Positions 1-11,953 of a stretch of 64,000 nt of DNA are shown here, in pieces. Source of the stretch: Fasciola hepatica (lineage: Eukaryota > Platyhelminthes > Trematoda > Plagiorchiida > Fasciolidae); contig CANUEZ040000168.1 in assembly GCA_948099385.1 (NCBI GenBank), positions 1,985,501-2,049,500 of the forward strand, read 5' to 3'. Each line of letters starts with the position of its first letter. Within the stretch, counting starts at the first letter, position 1. Under the pieces are notes generated by a model. That model ran no database searches. It saw nothing but the letters and a program-made list of their open reading frames with translations, and was not told where the DNA came from. A program made the translations under genes and the position numbers.

Positions 1-660
1 TTAATTGCGGATGTGTTATCAAGTTGTCATTCTACGCGTCAATCGGCTCCCGTGTTCAATGCATTGAAATAAATCGGCAAACAAATTCACAAAAACGATA
101 AACCGTACGATAGTTTGGGAATCTCAGCAAATTTTTTCGTCCCTTTGGAAGATGTTCGAGGTGGGAAAAAGTAGTACACAAAGGTATCGTTGACCGTTCA
201 GTTTGTCCCCTGACTTACGGCGGATAGCTGACTTTTGACTACTGACAATTGTTTCAGTAGCGAAAACTGAGATTCGACCGGTACGGTTTGTACAACGTGA
301 AATCAATAATGGAAGAATTTCTCTTGATGCTCACATATAGGCACAACCACGTAAACTATTATGGCCGAAGAAATAGCTTCCACCAAAGTATTTAGGTAGC
401 AACCCCATCTAAATACAGCCTAGGATAATTTATGTGATCCTGTTGAGCAGTTTAATTTCCATACCTAGTTACATTTAGCTTTGCTCAGGGCCTTTTACTC
501 TGGCAACCATAGTCACACACACTCGGCTACCTATAGTGCAGCAAAGAATCAACGTAAATGAGGGGAAATTTTTATTAAATTAGTATCATTGCCCGATGGT
601 CTGATATACAATAATTAGGTCACGAAGCTCGCACTATATACCGAGTAAATTTTCGTATGC

Positions 661-712
<52 letters not shown>

Positions 713-1017
713 ACCGTCGCACACAGTGCATGGACAAAGCTTGTGAGAATTTCAACCGGACTAATAATTAGAAACCTGCCCTTTGCGGGTAGAAGTGAGA
801 AATCCTCTTTCACTAGCGTTGTCCTCATTATATTTCTGGTATCTAAGGCTGCCAGATCCAGCTCTATGTGAATAAGAAAACAACTCGAACGATCGATATT
901 TTTTCGAAAAATACCAGTTACTTCATAACAATTCATATTACTTGAAAACCGAGAAACAGGGGAATGACTGACAACATGTGTTCGGCGTCCCGTGTTTGTA
1001 TGATTCGATGGGACCAG
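1..1017. other. No gene recognised
   Basis: AT-rich sequence with short open frames that have no recognisable motif. The only clear structure is the TA microsatellite listed separately. Confidence 0.6.
666..708. repeat. (TA)n microsatellite
   Basis: An uninterrupted alternation of T and A for about 43 bases. Open frames that read Tyr-Ile repeats across it are artefacts of the repeat. Confidence 0.95.
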
Positions 1018-2660
1018 TTCAGTTTAACCTATTCAACCATTAACCACGCACTTTTGTGCTTTGGCTTCGGCTGATACCTTGCAGAACCGTCCAGTTGAGG
1101 GCAGAATCAAGTGAATACAAAATAGTATCCAGAAATTACGAAGACAAAGACACAGCCCAAATGAAACTGCGCCACTGACCGCGACACGTAGCCATACCAC
1201 TTAATGTCTCCAACCATCTGGTATCCGAGTCTCGTGGACTCCAACCCGGAAGTCTAACACGTCGTACCTGATCAAGATTTTCATATCTGTTTGCTATGTC
1301 ATGGACTGACTACTTGACCTACATTCAAACCACTACCTGCCTCGAACAGCGTACGACTAAGCAGCCTACCGGTGAGCATGCGCTACACATTCCCCCGGTA
1401 CTTGTTCCAGTAACCGAACTGTGGTATCTTTTGCGTTCTACTCCTTAATTTATATGACCACCTACGCACTTGACTTCTGCTCGCAACTCCGACCGCTCCA
1501 GCCGGCTAATGTAAAAACGGATGATGTCACAACGCGCCGAAAGCCTGCGTATTCGTGTGAAAGAATGATATGCGAAAAAGGGAAAATCTCGAACATGCAC
1601 TTACATTGGGATTGTTGCCTTGGTGGGCTAGGCTGAATGGCCTTTTTTCTCTAGTCTAGTTGAACCGGTTTTTTCAATTTTCGCTCGGCCAGTTCAACCA
1701 CATGTGAAGGTAGAGGTGTTTTGTGTGGTTGACTCGGTTCGACACGTTTCCAAGGAATAGTAACTTAGATCCAGGTAGGTTTACGTGACTCCTTGATACA
1801 GATACTAGCCCGTTAATCCCTACGCCTAACCTCAGCATTACTGATACGGTGTTCCCAGTTGTTGAAGCACCTTGAGCTTATTGCCAGATCACTTAAGCTC
1901 ATAACCTTTTCTAGCGCCACACCCCCGACAGCTTTTAGCTCACCTTATCACATTCCAACAGAGTAAATCTTGTCAAAAGCTATTCAGATAGATCATTACT
2001 GAATCTGATCAACAAGATCATCAAACATCTTGTGAAATGCATATCCACCTCCTCCACACGCCCTTGCTCTAAACATCCTCATGCACGCACTCGGGTGTAC
2101 AACAGTTCCACTATTCCCTACCCAACCGGAATTTGTACAATGCAACTTCTGTAATATCACCACTCACACATTTGGAATAACGCATATGCTTGCTATCCAT
2201 TGCATCATAATATTCTGTATAGTATTCTACCTTTTAAGGACGTAAACTCGGTTATAAGTAATACCTCTTCAGCCCTCAGAGCAGATAACGCATCGATTTG
2301 ATTTCGCTTATCTTTTGTCTATTTTGATACCAAAACTAGGTGGATGCAACCATTTGGTTAATCATCCTTAGGTCTTTTAGCATAGCTTATCTCATGGAGA
2401 ACCTCCGACAATGACGGAGGATTGGTATCTACATCTAGAACTCCAACCAACGCTCTATTCAGCAACGCTGTTTTAGACAAAATGTCCTGCGAAATGTTCC
2501 GCCCAACATTTCATACGACGCTCCTGAGTGTGAACCCGATTTTCGTCTCCTTTATCAGTGAGCTGGTGTTTCTAAGCAGACGTTAAAGACTGCGGCTGTT
2601 ATCAACCGCAGAAATCTCTTGTATTTCCTTACATTACGTAATCCACCACTGCACCGAGTG
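1018..2660 (-). mobile_element. Decayed RTE-like LINE, 3' half
   Basis: Three stretches align by eye with the better RTE-like copies at 8.1-10.3 kb and 16.2-19.6 kb in the same order and strand. Bases 1018-1410 match the 3' end around 16240-16680. Bases about 1828-1870 match the segment near 16850. Bases about 2380-2660 match the reverse-transcriptase segment at 9620-9920, for instance the CCTCCG..TGACGGAGGA.TGGTAT stretch. No open reading frame survives. The 400 bases between 1420 and 1820 do not match and may be a later insertion. The outer limits are approximate. Confidence 0.65.
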
Positions 2661-3770
2661 ATTTACCATAAAGCACAAATTAGCTGCACTGCTCAAGAAC
2701 GAATATTCGCTTTATGACTGCCATCAACGTTGGAACTCTGTGTCAGATAGGGAAACAGGCATCGCACACACAAGACTAAATTGAAGTTATCGCCTGTAGC
2801 TCCCAAACGCAACCTCCATTTCTCGCCTCACAAATTCGCATGTCAAGTGATCCGTTATTTAGTGCTCGTGGTCAACCTGGCGTCCAGAGCACCTTGGACA
2901 CGAACCGACTGTTCACTGTCAAATAAAGACCAATGAACTGAGGGGCAAACGGCTAAAGAAACCGAAATTAAGCAGTCAAAATCGAAACCCCAAAGGTCCG
3001 GAGTGAAACCAAATTAGTTGAACACACTGTCAACGGAACTCCATTGGTAGTCCAAGCACGATAACTCCCGTTGGTCCTATTCTATGCGGTCTTTAGCTGT
3101 CATTTCCGTGTGCGGAAGCCACTGTGCATTATGCAGCCGGTCTTTCTCACTTCACTAGTGTTTGTCTTAACCACCATACACTTCTTCATACCCTGAGGCA
3201 TGCGGACTGAAGAACCAGGATGTGAAATTCTTTATGATAAATCGTACAACCCGGCTCGTTTGGAACGTTCGTGCTACTTTGTAGCTCGTACTGGCCTGGA
3301 GAAAAGCAAGAAGTGCATCCTCGGAAAAAACGCCGGAAGAGGTTCCGTCACTCATCTTCTTACTCTAGAATAGGCGACCGAGTAGTGCAACAGCCCACAA
3401 GGCTTCAAATGATTCACGTGAATTCGAATTCCTCAGCGAACATTACCTCTCACTGCATTTGCGATTCTGGCACCATGCCTGACTCCATATCCAGCGTAAT
3501 TCATATAGGAATGCGTGACGTATCCATCCGTCGACTGCGTTGCAGCCAATACTGTATACCCATGCTAGCACTGCCGCATTTATACACGACAATGACTTCA
3601 TCTGATCGAATGCCCGTTAGAGAGACTTCCTTGTTAATTCGTTTGACCATTCTAGCTATCACTTAATACAAGTCACGAAGAACGTACCAGGCTGTTCTGT
3701 ACCGCATAAACTATTGTCCCCGACTAACATAAACTCGAAATCGAAATAGATGCACAAATCGTAACACTCG
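2661..3770. other. No gene recognised
   Basis: Open frames on both strands (for example around 3271-3666 plus) show no domain, motif or splice pattern that I recognise. Nothing else is visible. Confidence 0.5.
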
Positions 3771-4090
3771 ACCGGTGGTAGTTGAGTGATTTAAAGCGCT
3801 TGCTTAACGCTTCGGAGGTTGAATGTTCGAATCCCCACCATCACCGGTTACTTTGGTGGTAGGCATCATTCTACTGTCGTCCGGCTCGTTACCACTGCTG
3901 ATCTAGTGGGACCTTATGTGGTTCTTCATTCCAAAGCGGATTGCCGGTTGTACCTGATAGTGTGGCGGACCTTTATGGCTCTGGGGTACACCCTTTATGT
4001 TGCACTCGTGCGCAGACACGTACTGAAAAACAGAATAGTTAGGTTACAAATGAAAAGGAATAATTTTACCAAGTATGAAGGTAAAAAATA
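3771..4090 (+). mobile_element. Possible tRNA-derived SINE
   Basis: The head carries two RNA polymerase III-like boxes at tRNA spacing. A box-A-like TAGTTGAGTGA lies at 3779-3789 (one mismatch to TRGYNNARNNG). A box-B-like TGTTCGAATCC lies at 3824-3834 (one mismatch to GGTTCGANTCC). A weaker relative with a shared ATTTAAA.CG core and GAGTTCGAAC lies at 15066-15122, which suggests a dispersed family. The 3' limit given is a guess, because no tail or target duplication could be fixed. A decayed tRNA gene is the alternative. Confidence 0.4.
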
Positions 4091-4306
4091 AAATTTATTT
4101 TTTACAACCCTTTGACAGCAGGGTGACTGGTTTGTCAAACTGTAAAACGACCGGAGGAATCTCCTCAATAATAAGGACCCCATTTGTTTTCATTTGACAA
4201 GGAAGTGAACGCGCGAATGGAGACAAACATTAGCTTGGCACTGTACAACACGGCGTGAAAGACCCATAGTTCAGATAGTCTGCGTTTGGGTGATCGAACA
4301 CACCGA

Positions 4307-5265
4307 TTAGTCACTATCGCTGTGATCCGAATAGCTGATTCCAGGAATTCCAAACGTTTCGATTTCTCTAACCGGCGACCCTGCATCACAAAGCCTGGCT
4401 CGTTTTACTTCGGATAGACCTCGTTCCGGTAAAGCATCAGCGGTATTGCTAGTCGTGGTGGAAGCATAAAGAACAGTGGTGTTTGAGGACGACAATGACG
4501 AGCAGGAGGAGGACAATGATCCACTAGGTTTGGATGAAGAGGGCTGCTTGACCGTGGTATTTTTCTTCACACATACCGCGCCTTGAAGTTGACGTTTCAA
4601 ATATGAAGATGTCGAGGGCTGTGAATGAAGTGAGAAATAATAGTGAAGCCTTATATGCAGCCATCTGCCCGAAATAGTCACAACGAATCGAATGACCCAA
4701 AGAGTTGATGTAACTGGATACATACATAACCTCTTACTTTCTTGGTTTATTATATGACAAAGTGAAATACTTCAGGAAGGGAGTTGTGGTCAACCAAAAG
4801 CTGCTAAATGGGAACATGACCGGCGGTGTCAAGATTCGAACTCGGGACTTCAACGGTCATCGCTGGCCATTACATATGGTATAATTCATCATGTAACATC
4901 AACGCTCAACTCACCGTTTAAAACCATGGAAGCACAGTGTTCACTCCATAATCGTTTACTTGGGTTCGAGTTCCAGTGGAGGCTCCGTGAATGGGCACCG
5001 GTGATGATCCCTAACAAGGATGAAGCAGCTGCACATTGCTTCCATGATTTTCATTGGTGAGCTGAACGCTCATAGTGCATGATGAATCCTACTGCACATA
5101 AATAACATCTCCACCTACTACTGATGTATATATATATGGTAGTAAGTAGTATGTAAACGTGTGGACAAAATTTCCCCGGAAGCACACGACCGGTTTCGCG
5201 GTTGTTGCCGCTCGTCAGGTATGCGTACCCCATTCACACTCCAGACGACTCAAATTAGATCCTAG

Positions 5266-5359
<94 letters not shown>

Positions 5360-6779
5360 CTCGTCGGAGGACGGGTACGGCGACAACACCACATTGGGAA
5401 AAGTCAGTCAGATGAAGCACAACGAGCCGCAGATGCACGAAAAGTGGAAAAGAAAAGGTTTTTGTGGTCTCCGCCAACAACTTTCTCACGGTTTCAATGT
5501 TTTAGCTATTAGAAGGGGAGGAGCCGCCGAAGATTTTGCAGCACACCAGATAGCATCCGCGCCCCTAGCTTCAAATGTGGGCCAATTCGTCTGCTGTCTA
5601 ACAATCGAAACAGGGAAAATGGGGTGCACAAACAGAGTCCAGTGCCGATGACAGTTTGTTATACCACTGGTTTTAGCTTCACATCACTTCTAGCTATACC
5701 CAGAATACACCAATAGCGCACGCTGCAGTAGGGGATAGTGGGGGACGTACTTGGGACATGACTGTTTCTTTTTTTCTATACAAACCAGTTTAGTGTAATC
5801 AATAACTGCTGGAGAATGAATTCAAAAAATCACATAGGCGACCACTGTCACAAAACATTCAATTACCTTTTGCACAGGAGTGACAAGATTGCGGGTCTTT
5901 GGCACGGGGATAGTCGGTTCAATAATGATGATCTTGTCTTCAGATGCATCCGTCGAGTCCGAGTTTGTCCTCTCGGAGATCGCATCACGCGAGGAGAGAA
6001 TTTCTCTAGAGCATGAAAAAATTTGACACTCAATGACTGAATTCCTCACTTTATTAAAGCCTCATCTCCCTCTTCCTCGGCTTTTTTCTGTGCTTCTTGT
6101 TCTTGCCACAGTTTGCGCAACAACAAATGATCTGCTTCCATACCAGCTTGACGTTTGTTCAACTGCTTCAAATCTTCAATCACCTCAACCATTTCCATTT
6201 CCTGTTTGCTTTGATCTGTTCGTTTTTCTAACAATTTCATTGGGTTATTAGCTAACTCTTCTTCTTCTTCTGCTTGACGTTTTGCCTCCAATTCTTCGGC
6301 AGTTTTCAGCGCCTCGAAATTTCGCTTTGCTCCAGCCTCCAGAACATAGTCGCCATTCTCAAGATCCGTCTAGGGTGAAGATGACAGAGACAACCCCTGA
6401 ATCACACTTACACGCCAAATAATTTCTGCACAACATGACGGGCAACGAATGTAGAATCGATAGTGTCTTAAACCCAGGTAATCCACATTCTCTGCGGTCT
6501 CCATGCGAGAATTGAACTTTTTCGCTTTGTAGATATAACCGTTGCACGTGAGACACCTACAAGTTGAGAAAAACACAAACACGATAAATGGAGCACTCAC
6601 CTCATGTTGAACGGTGCCATAGTGCGAATATTGAACTGACGCCGCCGATCACCTTTACGGATGCGAGGAATTTTTGATGGATCATAATCCGGCGGAAAAT
6701 ATTTCTACACATCAGTTTCATTTATCGTCTCGCTTAGAGAAAATAGCTCGCTTACGTTTAATACTTTGCGTTCGGTCAT
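4307..6779 (-). CDS. YJU2: YJU2/CCDC94 (CWC16 family) splicing factor, 6 exons
   Basis: This nuclear zinc-binding protein belongs to the family that joins the spliceosome around the first catalytic step. Read on minus, the exons are 6756-6779, 6601-6704, 6412-6556, 6050-6369, 5867-6005 and 4307-4618. All introns are GT-AG and all junction phases agree, giving 347 residues plus stop (the human protein is 323). The start fits the family: MTERKVLN, then [17 protein letters not shown] (44-47) and CPSC (81-84) form the Cys4 zinc site around [12 protein letters not shown]. Then follow TDLENGDY, the Glu-rich coiled segment with [11 protein letters not shown], and a Ser-rich tail ending SDHSDSD. The last exon opens with a pyrimidine tract plus CACAG, keeps phase 0 and contains the conserved L..AVCVKK patch. 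Intron 3 is only 42 bp. Intron 5 (1248 bp) holds an 86-base AT repeat. No frame damage is visible, so it is probably functional. Confidence 0.9.
5269..5354. repeat. (AT)43 microsatellite in YJU2 intron 5
   Basis: An uninterrupted AT alternation of about 86 bases within the last intron of the YJU2 gene. The long Tyr-Ile frames across it are not genes. Confidence 0.95.
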
Positions 6780-8029
6780 TGTTTGTCAACGAGGTCCTAT
6801 TCTCCCTGGAAGAGAGCGAGAAAAGAGTTTAACAAAGAGGCACCAGGCGACACAAGTTTATTAAAATTTTCCATCGAGCAAGTGTGTAACAAAGCGGGTG
6901 TCGTGATGACATACTGAAATCTCATGGTCCTTGTAATACTTGTGTGAAAGAAACCCAAGTGCGCGACTACAGAGGAAGGGAAAACAGGTATGAAAACCGA
7001 ACTACTCAGCAGTCCAATGACCATTTTTAAGGAAACACTTGTTACGGTCACGGTAACAACGAGAATGCGTTGTTTGCTGTTCTGGTTTCAGCAATTGAGT
7101 TTCTGTCGTCGTCATGAAAAACCGCATGCGTAATCCCTTGGTGGGAACTCTAGGTGTTGGCATGATCGGTTTAAACCCCGTCACGAGGTCTGTTCGGCAT
7201 CCACTACCAACCAGGTATTGAAGGATTACCCTACTGGTGGTCCGAAACGGACCCTTGTTAAGGGAGGACAGAACGTGTACTGGTATCCTTTTAGACAGGC
7301 ATTTCATCATATGACTAATTTACCACGCACCACAAAAGTGCAACTCGATATAGAACAAACGACTACGATTGATGAGACAATATATCCTTGGATTGCTGAA
7401 CCAGGACTGGTTTGGTTTTTTTTACCACACACAGTGAATTACATTGGAAAAGGTAAACACCACGGTCCGAAGACACAATGCAAGAGGAGTTTGTAGAGAA
7501 CATTCACGTCAAAACCGGTTTTTTGATACCGCTTTTAAAAAGAGAAAGGTTGTAGTTGAGTGGAAAGTCACAGAGGGAGATGGTGTTCCAAAACCTAACC
7601 ATCCGGGGAGAAATAGAAGCCTAAAAGGTCGAGGTCCAAGATCAAGCGACAGATACCCGATAAGGGTGACTAGCTGCCTATGCCCGGGATTGGCGTTTAA
7701 AAGTAATAGAAATAGGAATAACTGAGGTAAGCTTGGAGGAACAGAACCCGAAATAATAACGGTAGAATACGGACAATGAAACAACTGCTCGGCGATGGGC
7801 AAGCGGTTGCAAATTAGACGTTAAACCTCAGTCATCCACCAGACGAATAGCTCTACGTTGAAACCGGTCGAGAAAAAACAAAGATAAAGCTCCACCCCAT
7901 ATGTGACAGAATTATTCAAGCGTGGAACAAATTTGAGTCATGTACAGCAACAGGGATAAGCGTCTGGCGCATAACCGAGAACCAATCTTGCGTGCATTAC
8001 GACGAGACTGCACCGTTCAGTACAGTCAG
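6780..8029. other. Upstream region of YJU2; no gene recognised
   Basis: This lies immediately upstream of the YJU2 start codon and should contain its promoter, but no TATA box or other element could be assigned. Open frames at 7218-7725 show no recognisable motif. Confidence 0.45.
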
Positions 8030-10305
8030 TCAAACAACCACCAATCATGCACTGAGTGCAGTGGCTTTGTGATATCTCCTACCGGCAATCTCAAAAGTAA
8101 ATAATGAAAAAGAAGAGTGTGAAAGGAGTAAGATGAAAACCAAAAGTATTGGTATCAAGTTGATAAAAGAAGTTTTTGAATACAAGAGCGCCACAGATCG
8201 CTGCATCTAGCCATATTCCCCAACGTATCTAACCACTGAGTGAGAGGGCCTCTTGGACCCCACCCCCGAAGTCTAATATGCCCTACATGGCCAAGTCCAC
8301 TGGTGAAGCTTTTCATACCTTTGTTTCATGTCAAGGACTGACCACCCCTACTCATCTCCCAACCGTTACCCGCCTGAGAAAACATCGTGCGCCGAGGAAT
8401 CCTGTCCGGGGACATGCGTAACATGTCCCAACCACCTTGGCCTTGTGAGCTTAAGTGTTTCGTCTAATGATTTGATTTTTGAACCCAAGACTTTTCGCCG
8501 AACCTCAGCATTGCTCAAACGATGTTCGCACCATATTCGGGCAATGCTACGAAGACATCGGTGTTAAAATACCGACAGTCTTCGTATGTCCTCCACTCGC
8601 AGTAGCCATGTCTCCGAACCATACAGAAGCACGGGCCCGAGCGGTGCAGCGTATACTCAAACCTTGATAAATAAACGGATGTCATGTCGATGACACAGAT
8701 GACTCAGATTGGCAAACGCCAAACCAGCCTTCTGTATACGCAGAACCACCTCAACCGATATCCGACTTCCGAGTGAAATGCAGCTGCCCAGATAACAGAA
8801 CTTTACTGCCACGTTCATAGTCTACCCAAACACTGAAAGATTTGGCGTTGGATCAACCCAGTCCGGCGGCAGCTTCTTGCGTTTTGAAGGCACAAAACAC
8901 ATACCGAACATTGCCAGTCAGTCAAGCTGTCCAGAAAAGTCTGCAACTTACCTGGATCTTCACTCGGAAGAACAATGTTTTCTGCATATTAAAAATCTGG
9001 CACTTTCTCATTCCGGAAAAGGTCAAAGCCACTACCCTCACCTGACAAAAGCGCGGTCTCTAGGACCATATTATTTATAGTTAGGAAGAAAAGGAGAGAG
9101 GAGGCAACCCTGATGTGCAGCACTTTTCGTGGTGAACTCGGATGAAAGATCACCGTAAGCCCAAAATCAGCTTCGGCTATTCACGTAAAGGGACTTTATG
9201 ATGGAAATGAATTTCTCTGGTACACCTTTCAACAAGAGGCAGCGCCAGAGAACTGTGCGGTTCACTGAGTCGAACGCCCCCTTGAGATCAATAAAAACGA
9301 AAATAGTGGGCCTACGGAAGGTGTGCCTATGTTCTAAAATTTGTCGAACAGCTTGATTCTCGCACGAGCACTGTTCGCGAGCGTTAGCTAAGCGGAGGGG
9401 AACAGAGCGAGCAGTTTGAATACAATGGTTTTCACAGGACGACCTGTTACCCTTCATGTAAATCGGTACCATTCACCAATTCACACCAACCCTCTGAAGC
9501 TTGTTTCTTCTCCCGTATCAAACCGAGGAATTTTGCTAACTCTGGTGGCAATGCTAAACCACTATCTTTTGAAATAAACGAATGCTACCCATTCGGTCCG
9601 ACAGCTTTTTGTCGTTTAAGATAGTACATCTCACAGAAAACCTCCGTTTCTGACGGAGGACTGGTATATACAACTAGAGTTGTAACCATCGTACTAATGA
9701 GCAAACCTGTCGAGCATAAGAGCTGATGAAAGTGCTTCTCGAAATGCCCTACCCAGCGAATTAGACGATGCTCCTGAGTCTGAATCAATGAGCTGTTCGC
9801 CCTTTTGACCAATTCGTTAACACCTGGTTTTTGTGGGTCGGTTCTCTTAATTAGACATAAGGTTACGGCTGTTGCTAATCGAGGCAGCTTTTATCATCTC
9901 CCTACACTTCGCAATCCACCACAACTCACGGTCCTTTCTCAGGTTCCGAATCAGTTGGCGTTTAAGGCATCTCCGTGACTCAACATGTCTCGCATCTGGA
10001 GGAATCGATTTGCGGGCATCTAACAGTGCAGCTGAGGATGCCGATATCCAGCATTTCTGTGTGCCTGGTTGTTGGACCTTGGGTAGCATCAGCACCCTCA
10101 AGTAGGGCTTGTGTGATTTCTGTCTAACGCTCTCCTGGATCCTGCGCACTTGACTGCATTGATACTTCTGCTTGAAAAGCTGATCGCTGGCTAAGGTAAG
10201 TAACAGCTGCAGGGGTTGGTTAGTTTGGGTGTTATTTTGGCCACCGATGAGATGTAGGCCGAAACGCGCGCGAACAACAGCGTGATCAGTGTCTACAGAC
10301 GTGAA
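8030..10305 (-). mobile_element. RTE-like LINE, 5'-truncated and decayed
   Basis: The minus-strand frames match the RTE-like copy at 16.2-20.1 kb. Region 9847-10149 encodes the linker before the polymerase (ALLDARKSIPPD, LRKDRELWW). Region 9167-9472 encodes part of the reverse transcriptase (VPIYMKGNRSSCENH, VFIDLKGAFDSVNRTVLWR). The 3' part from about 8030 to 9150 is non-coding or broken. Stops and frameshifts separate the fragments. The endonuclease is missing, and the element breaks off at a CAT microsatellite. The 3' limit is approximate. Confidence 0.75.
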
Positions 10306-10306
10306 C

Positions 10307-10338
10307 CATCATCATCAGCATCATCATCATCATCATCA
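10307..10338. repeat. (CAT)n microsatellite
   Basis: About ten CAT units with one interruption, directly at the truncated 5' edge of the neighbouring RTE-like copy. Confidence 0.9.
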
Positions 10339-10557
10339 ACGTACAGCGGTAAACAGTAGGGCAAGCCCCACTGATCCCTTCCTTTCTCACCATGTTGCAC
10401 ATCGAAATGGGAAGAAAGAAATGAAGCGGACCTACACGGGTGGGAAAAGAAAAGAACGCCCTAGTAGCCAACGCACGGAATACACAGTCTAACTGTACAA
10501 ATGCACATCGATCAATCATTCTGATTCGACACAAAGTGACAACACGATCGCCACTGT

Positions 10558-11080
10558 TCACGGTTTGCAGTTATATCCTTTAGTGTCTCCGGCCAACTGG
10601 TTGACGGATCTTTTGGACCCCAACCATGAAGGCGTGAGGCACCTACTTTTCCCAAGTTCGCTGTACATTTTCTCATTCCTTGTAGTCAAGTCATCCATAG
10701 ACCTCCACGTGGTTTCTTCCACTCCCCAGGAGGAACGGAAAACAGGGCATGGTATGGTAGACGTGTGTCTGCCATTCGTATCACGTGCCCTAACCAACGG
10801 AGCCTACTAAGCTGGATACGCTGTGATAGATAAATCCCTGAGGTGGTACCCAATACTCAATTTTTGACCTCAGTATTGCTTACTCGGTCATTCCATTCAA
10901 TCTTGGCGATACTACGCAAACATCGGTGGTCGAAAACCTCAAAGCGATAAGCATCTATCGCACGCAGACGAGATGATTCAGCGGCAGAAAGGACTTCTCA
11001 ATAGAGTTAGTAAGACGGATCAAAATAGGTCGTTTTCTGTTACTTCGGAGCGAGTCATTGATTGTATCCATCTTCAAAGT
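10558..11080 (-). mobile_element. RTE-like LINE 3' fragment
   Basis: The minus frame 10558-10797 reads a decayed version of the C-terminal segment also found at 16386-16655 (the LPGWGPRD region appears here as LTPSWLGSK). Bases 10860-10960 resemble the CCTCAG.ATTGCT block of the other copies. No intact frame remains. Confidence 0.5.
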
Positions 11081-11112
11081 GGGAATACGCAATGATTGTA
11101 CTAGTCGACGTG

Positions 11113-11330
11113 AAATCAGTTTAGTTTAGGTAATTGCCAATATATAAGCTTTGATTTTGCTGCGTCGTCTGACACCGGCCCGCAAGCAGCAGGTCAGATT
11201 CCGCCCAGGCCGAGGACGTATCGACCAGATTTTCACTCTTTGTCAAGTAGTTGAGGCGCGTCACGCACACTGTCGACCAACAATAATGGTTTTCTTTGAC
11301 TTTCAACATCTAATTCCGTTACTTCTATTG
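11113..11330 (+). mobile_element. RTE-like reverse-transcriptase fragment, plus strand
   Basis: The plus frame reads ARKQQVRFRPGRGRIDQIF and then CRPTIMVFFDFQ. This is the same polymerase segment seen on minus in the other RTE-like copies (NQAGFRPVRGCVGHIFTLR; RRPTIFVFIDLKGAFDS). It is the one LINE piece in the window on plus, and it ends just before the gypsy 5' LTR. Confidence 0.65.
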
Positions 11331-11447
11331 TATTTTAGGAACTGTCAAACACCCAAAATGACGAAAACGAAGGATGAAGAATCAAAATCACAAATTGATG
11401 TACATTTTGAAATCTATCATTCATAATATAAAACACTTTCCCTGGGT

Positions 11448-11621
11448 TGTATAAATTTTCGTACGTTTGCTCGTTTCGTTTTACAAAGCATTTCATGAGC
11501 AGTCCTCCTTTTACGTATCAGCTGATGTACTCCAATTATTAGACGAGTAAAGCGTTCTCATTCTGACTCCGTCTTCTCAATGATACAGATTTTGCCGATT
11601 CCGTTGCTATTCTACGTTTCA
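11448..11621 (+). repeat. 5' LTR of gypsy 1
   Basis: It begins TGTATAAATTTTCG and aligns over its whole length with 14756-14926, with scattered substitutions. The end is placed where the two copies stop matching and may be off by 1-3 bases. Confidence 0.85.
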
Positions 11622-11622
11622 A

Positions 11623-11636
11623 TTTACTCGTCTAAT
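11623..11636 (+). promoter_or_regulatory. Candidate self-complementary primer-binding site of gypsy 1
   Basis: TTTACTCGTCTAAT lies one or two bases after the 5' LTR, where the primer-binding site is expected. It does not begin with TGG as a tRNA-primed site would. It is the exact reverse complement of ATTAGACGAGTAAA at 11538-11551 inside the LTR, which is conserved in the 3' LTR near 14846. Tf1/sushi elements use such a site for self-priming by the mRNA 5' end. The function here is inferred. Confidence 0.5.
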
Positions 11637-11953
11637 GAATCATGTGTCGTTACCTTCGTTTTGACAAATTCGACACAGATCTGAACTATCCGGACGCTTC
11701 TAAGCAGTGGATCTACTAACTTCGAACATTCACTTTCTTTTTAAAACGCGTACAATCATATGACTTTGATAATCTGGACATTCTTATTAACTTCCTTTCA
11801 CCTCCTGTTTATGGGTATGTATCTGACTGTAAAACTTTTGAAAGTGCCATTTCACTCCTTCAATTTTTATATTTGCGCCCCAAAAGTGTGGTTTTTGCCC
11901 GATACCTTCTCGCCACTTGTAAATAGGATAGTGCACAAAATATAGACCAATTC

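Noticed and set aside
4790..4880. Antisense tRNA-like B box (GAGTTCGAATC on minus)
   Set aside because: No acceptable A box at the right distance and no cloverleaf could be drawn. It lies in a YJU2 intron.
5159..5512. Open frames with long Tyr-Ile repeats (also at 634-936 and 16411-16827)
   Set aside because: They are translations of AT microsatellites inside an intron, an intergenic region or a LINE insert.
5486..5593. Alternative last exon of YJU2 after an AGACAG acceptor, encoding 35 residues and a stop
   Set aside because: The frame fits, but the peptide lacks family features. The exon at 4307-4618 has a better acceptor, the same phase, the conserved AVCVKK patch and an acidic Ser-rich C-terminus. 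It could still be a minor isoform.
7218..7725. Overlapping plus-strand frames upstream of YJU2 as a divergent gene
   Set aside because: No motif, no convincing splice pattern and no codon regularity.
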